64,000 nt of DNA from CAZWES01 sp964632395 (GCA_964632395.1 CAZWES010000003.1:1-64000), one strand, 5' to 3'. Shown: positions 1-8,836, counted from the first letter of the stretch. The notes: generated from the sequence alone by a model not told the origin. A program made the numbers and translations.

Positions 1-73
1 TCACTTCCTGGTCATTCAGTCTCCTTCAGGCTCATTATTGGATGAGAAAAGACTACTTGGCAAAATTTTAACT

Positions 74-370
74 TTATAGGCTGATTTGGGGCAAGTTTTT
101 GTCTAAAAAATTTGGTGAATTAATGTCTTGCACGTTTTCAATTTTAACTTTAGATACTGTAAAGAGATCAGTGAAGATAGATGCGGTGGCATCGTCATCA
201 GGTTCTCGTACTCTATGAATTAATTTTTGAGTATTGATCAAATGTTCAAGATACCATTCGCTTATTTTGCAGGATTCAATTATTTCGTTTTTTGTGAATC
301 TGTTGTGATCAGCTGCATATCTTAGCAGTTTCATTACCTCATGCTTGTCAAGCTGTGTGACTTTACTCAT
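74..370 (-). CDS. Hypothetical protein, 98 aa
   Basis: I do not recognise this protein. It is short, charged and soluble, with no signal peptide or membrane segment. The ATG at 370 is chosen because any longer reading of this frame would run back through the tRNA-Glu gene just upstream. The N-terminal half (residues 10-45) looks helical and could be a small winged-helix-like or DNA-binding fold, but no motif supports that. The 73 bases between its stop and the window edge hold nothing recognisable. Confidence 0.5.
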   Translation of the reverse strand: MSKVTQLDKHEVMKLLRYAADHNRFTKNEIIESCKISEWYLEHLINTQKLIHRVREPDDDATASIFTDLFTVSKVKIENVQDINSPNFLDKNLPQISL

Positions 371-384
371 TTTTGTGATGGAAA

Positions 385-462
385 TGGTACCGCCAAGGGG
401 ATTTGAACCCCTGTTACCAGGATGAGAACCTGGCGTCCTGGACCGAGCTAGACGATGGCGGC
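385..462 (-). tRNA. tRNA-Glu (anticodon CTC)
   Basis: On the minus strand the sequence folds as a full cloverleaf. The acceptor begins GCCGCCA and pairs with TGGCGGT (G1-U72 wobble). The anticodon loop is TTCTCAT, giving anticodon CTC, and the T-arm contains GGTTCAAATCC. The 3' CCA is encoded at 387-385. Confidence 0.95.
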
Positions 463-558
463 ACAATGTGCATTTTACGGTTTTCCTTCTATTCATGCTA
501 CACTCAAGTGAGGAATTTTCCTTTGATTTTTGCCTTTTTACTTTTCAATTTCCCTGTC

Positions 559-873
559 ATGCCCCTAAAAGTAACCCACTTCGAAAAGGGCTACACCTAC
601 ACGGCGCCCGAGCTCAAGATGCTTGCAAAGAAAGTCGGCAGGCTTGGCCGCTACTGCAATCGTCTGATGGATGAAAGTTCTCTCATCAAGGTCGAGACTG
701 TTTCGCGCAATACAAAGAAGCAGAGGGATAGCGTTAAGGTTACAGTTACGATCAGTCTTCCCAAAAAGACGTTGAGGGCTGGGTCTCGTAAGCCGAAAGC
801 TCTCGATGCGATTGATAGGTGCTGTGAGAAGCTCGAGAGGCAGATTGAAAAGTATAAGGAGATGCATACCTAA
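559..873 (+). CDS. raiA: Ribosome hibernation factor, RaiA/HPF family (short form)
   Basis: A 104-residue basic protein with the beta-alpha-beta-beta-beta-alpha pattern of the RaiA/HPF (sigma-54 modulation) family. That family binds the 30S subunit in the mRNA/tRNA channel and silences ribosomes in stationary phase. Only the short N-terminal domain is present; the dimerising C-terminal domain of long HPF is absent. The stretch at residues 40-75 (VETVSRNTKKQRDSVKVTVT) fits the central beta strands, and the C-terminal helix carries the usual Arg/Lys and Glu residues. The ATG at 559 gives the family length; the open frame further upstream overlaps tRNA-Glu. Only 8 bases separate it from the 7TM gene. 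Confidence 0.8.
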   Translation: MPLKVTHFEKGYTYTAPELKMLAKKVGRLGRYCNRLMDESSLIKVETVSRNTKKQRDSVKVTVTISLPKKTLRAGSRKPKALDAIDRCCEKLERQIEKYKEMHT

Positions 874-881
874 TTTTTCAT

Positions 882-2435
882 ATGGATCGTTTTTACAGTG
901 TCGCGCTTCGTCTACGCTCACGCATGCTGACGCATGCGTTCGCTCCGCTCAGCGTGACACTGGTGTCGCTTTTGGTTCCACTAACGGTCTTTGCACAGAC
1001 TGGGGAGCACCTTGTGGCACCTGCGCTTAATCCGGTGATCACTGGGCCAGCCGAAGTGGAAGTTGGGAAGACTGTGGTTCTTGATGCATCACTCAGTGTT
1101 GCAGATCCCGAAAGCGTTTCTTATCAGTGGACTTTGGATGGTCAGTTCATCAGCCGCACGGAAGAGGCAGTTCTCACATTGGAAAAGCCGGGGACGTACG
1201 AGGTCTCGCTTCGCATCCGTGATCGCGTTGGTAATGTCACTCGTGAGGAAACAGTTTCCCGGCTCGTCACCGCATACCTAAGAAAGATCGTACTGGTTGC
1301 AGGGCCAATGATAGAAGAGGAGAAGATAGATTTGCATAGGCAAAGCGGAGAGGAGCTTGGTGTGTTCCTGGAGGTTTTGCATGCGGAAGATATTGCCATC
1401 CCGCTTGGAATTGAAGATGCGCTCACGAAACTAATTTCAGAAAACTCGGATGCATTGATTGGTGCAGAGGAGATTGTGCTTTGGGCGGATGGAACAACTG
1501 CGATGAGTGCGCTTTCGCGTGCATTGAGCAAAGATGAAAGTCTGCTCTCGCATCTTTCCAATCAAACAATCGTCATCATTACCGATCGCGGATTGCAGCG
1601 CCATGCACGCATTATCCGCGGACCTTTTTCCGTCCTCGATCCAAAGCAGATCGTCATCACACGAAAGGAGGCAATAAATCCTCTTGTGGGCGCTTCCGGA
1701 ACCGAGGAGTTTCTTGCAACGCTCGAAAAAGCGGATATCGATTACACGGTTGTAGACGAAGCCACGTTTGCGATTCGTCCGTGGAATATTCTTTCCACCC
1801 TCGTAAACTTTATGGTCACACGCGGAGTAAGCAGCGAGATGATCATTCTTCTTTTGATGCTCCCCGTAATTTTGATGATCATCACGTTCCTGAAACAAGT
1901 CGTCGGAGTCACAACATTCGGGCTCTACACACCTGCGGTCATCACGCTCTCCTTCATCGCGCTTGGTTGGAAAATCGGGATCGTACTTCTCCTCATCATC
2001 TTAATCGCAGGATATGCAACGCGTGCGCTCATGAAGAGCTATCGCCTCCTTTATATTCCAAAAATTGCAATCATTTTGACTGTCACAAGCATCGTCATCC
2101 TTCTTGTCCTCGCAGTCGCTGCAGCATTCGGTATCACGCTCGCACCGGACACAATTTTCATCCTCCTTATCATGACGACGCTCGGTGAGGAATTTATGAG
2201 TGTGAAAGCAGAGATGGGGCTCAAGTCTGCCGTATTCGCAGTCGCCGAAACCGTAGTCGTCTCCTGTATCTGCTTTGTAATCGTTCAGTGGGATGTATTG
2301 GAATCTATGATTCTGGCCTATCCGGAGATGATCGTTTTCACGATTGTGGCGAATGTGTTGATGGGTAGATGGACGGGATTGCGGCTGAGTGAGGTTGTGA
2401 GGTTTAGGGAGATCTTTAAATACTTGGAAGAATAG
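882..2435 (+). CDS. PKD-domain membrane protein with C-terminal 7TM domain (7TM_transglut-like)
   Basis: A 517-residue protein. An N-terminal hydrophobic segment (residues 20-38, ending FAQ) looks like a signal peptide. A PKD-like domain follows (about 50-125, with YQWTLDG and PGTYEVSLRI). Next is an alpha/beta extracytoplasmic region (130-290), then about seven membrane helices (305-505) containing FGLYTPAVITLSF. The last part matches the 7TM domain usually attached to an inactive transglutaminase and encoded beside ATP-grasp 'alpha-L-glutamate ligase' genes. That is exactly the next gene here (33 bp gap), so the two are probably one operon. In published analyses of amidoligase systems this pairing is predicted to modify peptides at the membrane; the substrate is unknown. 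Codons 6-27 lie inside a dispersed palindromic repeat. Confidence 0.72.
   Translation: MDRFYSVALRLRSRMLTHAFAPLSVTLVSLLVPLTVFAQTGEHLVAPALNPVITGPAEVEVGKTVVLDASLSVADPESVSYQWTLDGQFISRTEEAVLTLEKPGTYEVSLRIRDRVGNVTREETVSRLVTAYLRKIVLVAGPMIEEEKIDLHRQSGEELGVFLEVLHAEDIAIPLGIEDALTKLISENSDALIGAEEIVLWADGTTAMSALSRALSKDESLLSHLSNQTIVIITDRGLQRHARIIRGPFSVLDPKQIVITRKEAINPLVGASGTEEFLATLEKADIDYTVVDEATFAIRPWNILSTLVNFMVTRGVSSEMIILLLMLPVILMIITFLKQVVGVTTFGLYTPAVITLSFIALGWKIGIVLLLIILIAGYATRALMKSYRLLYIPKIAIILTVTSIVILLVLAVAAAFGITLAPDTIFILLIMTTLGEEFMSVKAEMGLKSAVFAVAETVVVSCICFVIVQWDVLESMILAYPEMIVFTIVANVLMGRWTGLRLSEVVRFREIFKYLEE
896..962 (+). repeat. Dispersed palindromic repeat inside the 7TM gene
   Basis: The ends CAGTGTC (896-902) and GACACTG (956-962) are inverted copies, and the interior carries GCATGCTGACGCATGC and CGCTCCGCTCAGCGTGACAC. 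It belongs to the same family as repeats at 12719, 13493 and 50501. It is translated as the basic n-region of the signal peptide. Confidence 0.7.
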
Positions 2436-2468
2436 TTATTAGTTGCTAGTTTTTAGTTATTAGTTTCG
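2436..2468. repeat. AT-rich TTATTAGTT tandem spacer
   Basis: The spacer is made of imperfect copies of TTAGTTATTAGTT. Similar runs occur at 9268-9302 and 56403-56434, the latter inside priA. Confidence 0.5.
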
Positions 2469-4829
2469 ATGTTTTATCTTCCAAAAAGCCACGGCGTTCT
2501 CGGTATCAATGCGAGGAACTTGAAGTATCTGCGCCCCTTCAATCCTGGTAAGGCAGTCGCTTTCGCGGATGACAAGCTCAAAACAAAAATCTTCCTGGAG
2601 ACACGCGGCATACCCGTCCCCAAGCTTTACGCAAAGATAACAAATCGTGATGAGCTAAGAGAATTTGATTTCAGCGTGATTCCGGATGAGTGCGCGCTTA
2701 AGCCTAACTTTGGTTATGGGGGGGAGGGGATTTTGGTTTTGAAGAAGCGGGAGAAAGATGGGTGGCGCACGGCATCAGGTCGGCTTGTCTCGTACCAGGA
2801 AGTTTTTGAACACTGTGAAAATATTCTGGATGGGATGTATTCACTCAATCACCGTCGAGACACTGCATTCTTCGAACAGTTGATAAATTCTTCTGATGAT
2901 TTTGCATTGCTTAATCCCGCGGGGCTTCCGGATATTCGCATCCTCGTTTTCAACTTAGTCCCCGTTATGGCAATGATGAGGCTTCCGACTGATGAGAGCG
3001 AGGGGAAGGCGAATGTTCATCTTGGCGGAATTGGTCTTGGGATTGATATTGCAAAAGGCGTTACAACCTTCGGCGTTCAGCACAATAAAAGGATTGATAT
3101 GTTGCCAAACGGCCGCGAGACCAAGGGGTTCAAAATTCCAAAGTGGGATGAGATGCTTTTGATCTCATCACGCATACAGCAAATGACAAATATCGGTTTC
3201 CTTGGGGTCGATATGACGATTGATCAGGGAATTGGCCCAGTGCTTTTAGAGGTCAATGCACGTGTGGGCTTGATGGTGCAGATTGCGAATCTTGCGCCTC
3301 TTGGGAAACGCCTGGAACGGGTTAAAGGACTCAAGGTAAGTTCGCCGGAGAAGGGGGTGAGGATGGCGCAGGATTTGTTTGGCGAAAAGGTCGTTACGAA
3401 GGAGGAAAAGGAATCAAAGACCGAGAAGCCTGTTCTTGCAACACGGGAGATGATAGAAATACTTGGAGGCAAAAAGCAGATTATGGTTCCCGCGGTTCTT
3501 CGGCCGGATTACGACCGCACAGTTTTTGATCCTTCGCTTGTACATCAGCTTGAGGAGCTTAAGGCGATTGAGGAGGATAAAGACGGGACTTACCGCGTCA
3601 AATTTTCCCTTGGTGGTCAAAAACTTCAAACAATAGTCCGCTCACTCGAGATTCATGAAGATGATCCTGCAGTTCGTGCATCAATCGGAAAGCGCGATCT
3701 TTCGGGCTTCCTTGTTGATCCTGGTAAAAAGCCGCAGAGCCCGATTAGTGCATCAGTTGATCTTTCGCGGATTGATAAGCAGTTTGCGGATATTGAACGC
3801 AAAATGCAGCTCATGAGGTACATTCGTCCTTCCAATCTGGAAGAGGAACGTGCGCGTGTTGAGGAAGATTCGTCCTATAATCCCGTATTCACCTATGAGA
3901 AACTGCCGTTTGACCCCAAAGAGTTTCGCGATCGTTTGCAATATCTGGACTCGGATCATTCTGCAATGGGCAAATTGCTAAGGAAAAAAAGAGACGAACT
4001 TTTCCTGAAAATTGATTTACTGGAATCTCGTGGAGATAATCTGCGTTTCACGGAAGCATCAAAAAAGCTTTATGGGGATGTAACACAATCTCTTCTTAGC
4101 GAAGCTCGCTCCACTCTTCGTCTATGGCAGAAACAGAAGAGGGCAAGAAAATTACATGATCAGGAAATGTTTTCGGCGGAAGAAGTGCGCGAAAGGCTTG
4201 TAAAAGCCATCAAAGGGTATGGTCTTAGAGAATGGGATGTGCAGCTTAATCCTAGTGCAGTTTCCGATTGTTTTGTAAGCCGTGAAAAGATCCATCTGAG
4301 GTCTGGTGCACTTTTCTCGGAAGAGCGTGTTTTAAGTCTTATTGTTCATGAGATAGAGGTTCACGTCTTCACGCGCGAGAATGGAAAACGTCAACCTTAT
4401 GAACTTTTTGAGCGGGGAATGGCCGGGTATCTGGCAACGCAGGAAGGGTTGGCGGTTTGGAACGAGAGGCGCGTTCTTAGTGAATGGAACGAAAAAAGAT
4501 TCTGGCCGGCGTTACACATACTTGCAATAAATTATGGGAAAAAGCATTCATTCTCGGAATTAATGAAGTACGTACGTCGTCTTGGATTTGATAACGCCTG
4601 TGCGCTAAGAACAGCACTCAAAATAAAACGCGGCCTCGGCGACACAAGTCAAAAAGGAGCATTCACAAAAGAGCTTGTGTATTTTAGTGGGTGGGGGCAA
4701 GTCACGAAATATCTGGAGAGTGGCGGTGATTTAAAAAAACTTTTTATCGGCAAAGTTAATATTGATGATATTAGTCTTGTTAATCAGATAGATGGACTGG
4801 TAGATCCGATCTACTGTATATCTGCCTGA
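2469..4829 (+). CDS. ATP-grasp ligase fused to a MATCAP/DUF1704 metallopeptidase, with a degenerate retropepsin-like linker
   Basis: A 786-residue fusion. Residues 1-310 form an ATP-grasp ligase of the 'alpha-L-glutamate ligase-like' (RimK-related) type: ALKPNFGYGGEGILVLKK for nucleotide binding and PVLLEVNARVGL for the metal site. Residues 325-425 resemble the aspartyl-protease-like domain found with these ligases (IGKRDLSGFLVDP), but the catalytic DTG/DSG is missing. Residues 430-786 are a DUF1704 (MATCAP/QEGLA) zinc peptidase. It has H627-E628-x3-H632 followed by the third ligand E659 in TQEGLA, so it should be active. Eukaryotic members remove the C-terminal tyrosine of tubulin. One chain thus joins a peptide-bond-forming domain to a peptidase. 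It follows the 7TM gene; its 3' end overlaps the convergent ATP-grasp gene by 19 bp. Confidence 0.82.
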   Translation: MFYLPKSHGVLGINARNLKYLRPFNPGKAVAFADDKLKTKIFLETRGIPVPKLYAKITNRDELREFDFSVIPDECALKPNFGYGGEGILVLKKREKDGWRTASGRLVSYQEVFEHCENILDGMYSLNHRRDTAFFEQLINSSDDFALLNPAGLPDIRILVFNLVPVMAMMRLPTDESEGKANVHLGGIGLGIDIAKGVTTFGVQHNKRIDMLPNGRETKGFKIPKWDEMLLISSRIQQMTNIGFLGVDMTIDQGIGPVLLEVNARVGLMVQIANLAPLGKRLERVKGLKVSSPEKGVRMAQDLFGEKVVTKEEKESKTEKPVLATREMIEILGGKKQIMVPAVLRPDYDRTVFDPSLVHQLEELKAIEEDKDGTYRVKFSLGGQKLQTIVRSLEIHEDDPAVRASIGKRDLSGFLVDPGKKPQSPISASVDLSRIDKQFADIERKMQLMRYIRPSNLEEERARVEEDSSYNPVFTYEKLPFDPKEFRDRLQYLDSDHSAMGKLLRKKRDELFLKIDLLESRGDNLRFTEASKKLYGDVTQSLLSEARSTLRLWQKQKRARKLHDQEMFSAEEVRERLVKAIKGYGLREWDVQLNPSAVSDCFVSREKIHLRSGALFSEERVLSLIVHEIEVHVFTRENGKRQPYELFERGMAGYLATQEGLAVWNERRVLSEWNEKRFWPALHILAINYGKKHSFSELMKYVRRLGFDNACALRTALKIKRGLGDTSQKGAFTKELVYFSGWGQVTKYLESGGDLKKLFIGKVNIDDISLVNQIDGLVDPIYCISA

Positions 4830-6247
4830 TACGGGACATCGCTGTTGTATGTATCTTTCGGAACGAATTTAAATCGATCGTATAGAGCGTCTATGGCTTT
4901 TGTGAATTTTTCACGTATGTGATGCTCTTTTGCGAGGCATGGTTCGAGTGTGTGCAATAGGAACGCGCGTTCATATGGCGGGATGTTACGGGAATGCGGA
5001 TGTGCATGGGTTATGAGCATTTGATTTTTGTCGGTTAGCTGATCCACCGCGTAACCTTCCTTGAGAAAATGAGGAGTTCCGTCCTCTTCTAATTCATAAA
5101 TGCCAGGGCCTGGACCTTCTATTGCCTGTACTACATCGTTTTCTCTGCTTCTCACGTAAATCAAGCCGCCATCAAGAGAGTTTTTGGTTTCTTCCTCATA
5201 TTCCTCGATTGTGAACCCCTCGGGAAAGCAATCAAAATATTCACAGAAATGCAGTGCGATATGCGGAAGCAGTTTTTTCTTCTTCAGGAGAAAAGAAATC
5301 ATATTTGTTGCGCGCGTAAAGCGCGGGTTGATCTCCAAAACGTAAACATTGTTTGTTTTATTTTCCAGCAGAAAATCTATGCCAAATATTCCACGATATT
5401 GTTTTTTGTATAGCTCATTTCCAACTGCCTTTGTAATGCGCTTCATCTCCTTTTTAACTTCAGGAGGAATATCCATACTAAAATCCACTCCGCAGTACAT
5501 TGATGCGTGATCTGTAATTTCCTTTGCGCCGATAATCTGCGTAAAACTATCAAGTGCGATAGTACCTTTTACAGTACTCACTGCATTTACAGAGAGATCT
5601 ATGCCGGATATATACCTCGTTATACGCGCGGGAACGGGATAGTTTTTCTTTTTAACTTCTTCAAAGTCTTCTTTGTTCTCAACTACATAAGTATCGCGCC
5701 CTCCGGAAGAACTGTATCCCTGAAGATTAACTGAGTACTGTACGACAAACTTGTTTCCAAGCTTTTTTGCTATCTGGTCGTATTTCATGCCCTGGATGTT
5801 TTCACGCAGAGAAGGAATTGCTCCGCAACCTTCCACTACTCCGAATTTGTGCAAAAGATTCTTCTCCTGAATTTCCTTGTATAACTTGTAATCCGGCATC
5901 AGTTCCTTAAATCCATACTGCTCGCAGGCTTCTTCCAGGTTGGTGGATTTACGAAAACAAAAGAACAAAAGCTCATTTTTTGAATCCTTAAGATAGTCAT
6001 CTGCCAGGATTTTCCATATTACGGCGTCGTAAGTATATTTCCTGTCGCGTGCGCGGTTGCTGAACGGACGGTAAGAATCTACATGCGGTTTTATGATGTC
6101 TTCATCCAGACTTGGATACTTGTACCAAATCTCCTGTGGAATTGGCAGAACTATTTGCTCAAGGCCCTGCTCCAGCGTATCGCACATGCGGATGAGCTTT
6201 TTGCCCTTCATTGCTGCTTTCAGGCTTTGTAAAACTTTATCCTGCAT
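4811..6247 (-). CDS. ATP-grasp domain carboxylate-amine ligase
   Basis: A 478-residue protein with a C-terminal-half ATP-grasp core. VYVLEINPRFTRATNM is the metal-binding strand, and FVVQYSVNLQGYSSSGG sits in the nucleotide-binding part. This resembles carbamoyl-phosphate-synthase-like ligases of unknown substrate. The N-terminal 120 residues are probably the preATP-grasp domain. The ATG at 6247 is preferred because the longer frame would run through the divergent promoter region into the MscS-like gene. The gene is convergent with and overlaps the ligase-peptidase gene, and diverges from the channel gene. With the FGase-like gene this gives two ligases and two hydrolases in one neighbourhood. 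The substrate cannot be read from the sequence. Confidence 0.72.
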   Translation of the reverse strand: MQDKVLQSLKAAMKGKKLIRMCDTLEQGLEQIVLPIPQEIWYKYPSLDEDIIKPHVDSYRPFSNRARDRKYTYDAVIWKILADDYLKDSKNELLFFCFRKSTNLEEACEQYGFKELMPDYKLYKEIQEKNLLHKFGVVEGCGAIPSLRENIQGMKYDQIAKKLGNKFVVQYSVNLQGYSSSGGRDTYVVENKEDFEEVKKKNYPVPARITRYISGIDLSVNAVSTVKGTIALDSFTQIIGAKEITDHASMYCGVDFSMDIPPEVKKEMKRITKAVGNELYKKQYRGIFGIDFLLENKTNNVYVLEINPRFTRATNMISFLLKKKKLLPHIALHFCEYFDCFPEGFTIEEYEEETKNSLDGGLIYVRSRENDVVQAIEGPGPGIYELEEDGTPHFLKEGYAVDQLTDKNQMLITHAHPHSRNIPPYERAFLLHTLEPCLAKEHHIREKFTKAIDALYDRFKFVPKDTYNSDVPYQADIQ

Positions 6248-6258
6248 GATGTATTGAT

Positions 6259-6288
6259 TGTACAGATATATGTCATTTCTGCTACAAT
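6259..6288 (+). promoter_or_regulatory. Promoter of the MscS-like gene, leaderless type
   Basis: TTGTAC (6259-6264), an 18-base spacer and TGCTACAAT (-10 at 6283-6288) lie only 8 bases before the ATG at 6297. The 50-bp divergent spacer must also hold the promoter for the minus-strand ATP-grasp gene. Confidence 0.6.
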
Positions 6289-6296
6289 AGTTAGTG

Positions 6297-7142
6297 ATGT
6301 TCACCTCAATACAGGAGCGCCTAGGCGAAGCATATTCCGAGATGCTTGCAGGCACGTCGGAGAAAGTTGTGGAGATATTTCCTCAACTCGTCATTACGGT
6401 TGCAGTTTTGATAGTTGGTGCGCTCGTTGCCCACATTGCGTACAAACTTGTGCTTAAGCTCTCGGACTTTGTCGGACTTGATAAGATCGCAGCAAAAGTG
6501 AATATGGATCATGCTATTAAGGCAATTGGGATCAAGAGCAGCATTTCACGAATTCTGGGGATACTTGTCTTTTGGCTTATTATACTTTTTGCGTTGATGC
6601 TCCTTTCTGAGGCGCTTGAATTCGGCGCAGTTTCGGATGCCATAGGTGCGATAGTGTCGTACATCCCAAACATTATAATCGGTCTTCTCCTGCTTGTAGT
6701 TGGCCTTGTGATTGGCAGATTTTTGCGCGACATCGTTTCTACTTCTCTTGCGCGGGTTGGGATGACTACAAGCGTTGTACTTGGCCATCTTGTTCAGGTC
6801 GTAATTATTCTTTTTGCATGTCTTCTGGCACTCAGGCAGATAGGTTTTGATGTCTCTATCATCACAACGAATGTTGCGGTGATTGTTGCAGTCGTGCTTG
6901 CAAGCGTCGGCCTTGCTGTGGCGCTTGGTATTCGTCCTGTACTTGAGCAAATGTTTTGCAGCCGCCAGGTAAGGCAACTGGTTCGCAAGGGAGATCGTGT
7001 AGAGATTGATAAAGTGGAAGGGGAAGTTATGGAAGTAACACTCACACATGTGCTTCTTCAAACTGATTCTGGCACTGTTTTGATCCCGGCGAAGAAGTTC
7101 TGCGAGCAATCCTTTGCGAAGAAACAAACCACTAAAACCTAA
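6297..7142 (+). CDS. MscS-like membrane protein with conserved TM helices
   Basis: A 281-residue membrane protein with about five hydrophobic helices (residues 29-55, 83-105, 115-142, 162-180 and 186-210). A short cytoplasmic beta domain follows (GDRVEIDKVEGEVMEV, then LIPAKKF). This is the layout of small mechanosensitive-channel relatives with the 'conserved TM helix' motif. The last helix is rich in Gly and Ala, as in MscS TM3. The C-terminal vestibule domain of full MscS is missing. The ATG at 6297 is chosen over the GTG at 6294 because of the -10 box at 6283. The next gene starts 20 bases downstream, so the two are probably cotranscribed. A second, more complete MscS homologue lies at 20094. 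Confidence 0.72.
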   Translation: MFTSIQERLGEAYSEMLAGTSEKVVEIFPQLVITVAVLIVGALVAHIAYKLVLKLSDFVGLDKIAAKVNMDHAIKAIGIKSSISRILGILVFWLIILFALMLLSEALEFGAVSDAIGAIVSYIPNIIIGLLLLVVGLVIGRFLRDIVSTSLARVGMTTSVVLGHLVQVVIILFACLLALRQIGFDVSIITTNVAVIVAVVLASVGLAVALGIRPVLEQMFCSRQVRQLVRKGDRVEIDKVEGEVMEVTLTHVLLQTDSGTVLIPAKKFCEQSFAKKQTTKT

Positions 7143-7161
7143 TTCCTAATCTTCAATTGAT

Positions 7162-7917
7162 GTGCGTCCCGTTATTATCACAATACCGCATGCTTCCAAT
7201 AAGGTTCCTGAGGAATTGAAGGACAGGGTATTGCTTTCTGAGCATGACCTTCTTTCGTTTACCGATATATTCACAGAACGTATCTATGCCATCCCGGATA
7301 CTTATGTAGTGCATAGCAAAACATCGCTTGTTGTTCTTGATGTAAACCGCGCTCCGGATGACATTGCGAAGGAGTATGAGGGCGGGAAAGATGGGGTGAT
7401 GATTCATCAGACATGGGATGGAAGAAAAATTTACAAAGAAGAACCCTCTGAGGCCGAGGTCACACAATTAATACACAAGTACCATGATCCGTTTCATGAA
7501 GAAGTGGATTCTTACATCCCCAATGCGCGCTTCCTCATCGACGGGCACAGTTACAAACCTGTTGGTCCTGTTGGAAAGCCTGATGCCGGAGAAAACCGTC
7601 CGGATATCAATCTTGGAAATGTGAACTACACAACCTGCACGCGCGAACATACAATTTTCTTCCGCGAGTTTTTTGAGCGCCACGGATACAGCGTTTCAAT
7701 AAACTTCCCGTACAAAGGACGCTACACCTTAGGCCGCCACTGCCACCGCCGCCGTATTCCCCATTTCCTGGTACCGGGCATACAGATTGAATTGAATCAG
7801 AATTTGTATATGAAAGATCTTGAAAAATTTATCCCAGACGAATCTGCTATTACGCAGCTCAATCAGCTTATGCAGAAAGTGGTTGATGAGTTTATGAAGA
7901 GGTGCGGATTCGAATGA
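7162..7917 (+). CDS. N-formylglutamate amidohydrolase (FGase) family protein
   Basis: 251 residues with the FGase layout: PHASNKVPEEL at the N-terminus, DVNRAPDD, DGHSY (metal-binding) and NFPYKGRYTLGRH, followed by VPGIQIELNQNLYM. Classical FGases remove the formyl group in histidine degradation, but no histidine pathway is present here. Family members are also recorded next to ATP-grasp amidoligases and DUF1704 peptidases, where they are predicted to cleave amide-linked tags. That context fits this cluster. The start is GTG at 7162; the ATG two bases earlier is out of frame. Its stop overlaps the next start as ATGA. Confidence 0.8.
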   Translation: MRPVIITIPHASNKVPEELKDRVLLSEHDLLSFTDIFTERIYAIPDTYVVHSKTSLVVLDVNRAPDDIAKEYEGGKDGVMIHQTWDGRKIYKEEPSEAEVTQLIHKYHDPFHEEVDSYIPNARFLIDGHSYKPVGPVGKPDAGENRPDINLGNVNYTTCTREHTIFFREFFERHGYSVSINFPYKGRYTLGRHCHRRRIPHFLVPGIQIELNQNLYMKDLEKFIPDESAITQLNQLMQKVVDEFMKRCGFE

Positions 7918-8603
7918 TACAATACGCGCAAATGGGCCAAGCTGATCACAGCCAAGTTATTAAGGAGAGTCTTTCCGTTATTGGTGATGTGCTCAATAAA
8001 TCTGGTGCAGAGTATCGCATAGTTGGTTCGCTTCTTGTTGCTGCGCTTAATGGAAAACCACATCGAACTGTTGGAGATGTAGATGTTGTGTTGGAGGAAT
8101 CTGCATTTGATACAGTTTTGTTGAAACTAAAAGAACATGGTTTTGTTCGTGAAGAGAAGAGTTGGGGATGTGGGTTTTTCAGGTGGATAGAAATGAATCA
8201 TGAAAGGCTCGTTGGTTTCACTTTTCTTTTGGTTGGTAAATTTGAAGACGATTATTTTGAGTGTGCGCTAACAAAACATATCACAATTAGAATTTCCAAT
8301 AAGTTTCTCCAAAAAACAGAATACACACTTTTTGGTTTTTCATTTGCAGGAGTTCCAACAACATCTATTTGTGATGGTCTTAGAATCTCCAATTTAAATC
8401 CAAAAAGGGAATTAGATCGTGCGGTAATGCGGAGAATTCTCAACAGAGATGCTCTCCTTTATGGGGAAAGCATTGATAAATCGTTTAAGGTTTACCTATT
8501 CGGCATACATCTTCCTTTTGCTTATTCACTGTTTTCGCAACTCTACAATCTGTATGGGGGTTTGAGGGTGATGTTCGGGAGGAGGTATGAGGTGTGGGAT
8601 TGA
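7914..8603 (+). CDS. Nucleotidyltransferase-fold protein
   Basis: About 229 residues. The motif YRIVGSLLVAALNG followed by DVDVVLEE is the G-S...D-x-D pattern of the polymerase-beta-like nucleotidyltransferase superfamily (as in AbiEii and MNT), so nucleotide transfer to a protein or RNA is possible. The rest is not recognisable. The ATG at 7914 overlaps the FGase stop (ATGA), suggesting translational coupling. However, a TACAAT box at 7918-7923 sits 8 bases before another in-frame ATG at 7932, so an independent leaderless start is equally likely. No toxin or antitoxin partner lies beside it. Confidence 0.5.
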   Translation: MIQYAQMGQADHSQVIKESLSVIGDVLNKSGAEYRIVGSLLVAALNGKPHRTVGDVDVVLEESAFDTVLLKLKEHGFVREEKSWGCGFFRWIEMNHERLVGFTFLLVGKFEDDYFECALTKHITIRISNKFLQKTEYTLFGFSFAGVPTTSICDGLRISNLNPKRELDRAVMRRILNRDALLYGESIDKSFKVYLFGIHLPFAYSLFSQLYNLYGGLRVMFGRRYEVWD

Positions 8604-8836
8604 AAAAGGAAATTCACAATTTCTCATTAGCGCATCAATTTGTCGTGTTTGATTCGGAGTTAATTCCATCTGAAATCTGATGCTTGCTTTAGTCATCTGT
8701 GGCATTAAAACAGCAATTAACACATTTGGCGAGAATATTCTCTGTTTTTCGAGAGCTCCCAGAGAAATACCCTTTTTGAATACACGCAGGATAATGATTG
8801 TGTTGGTCACGGGGGCTAAAGCCCAATTTCCGAGAT

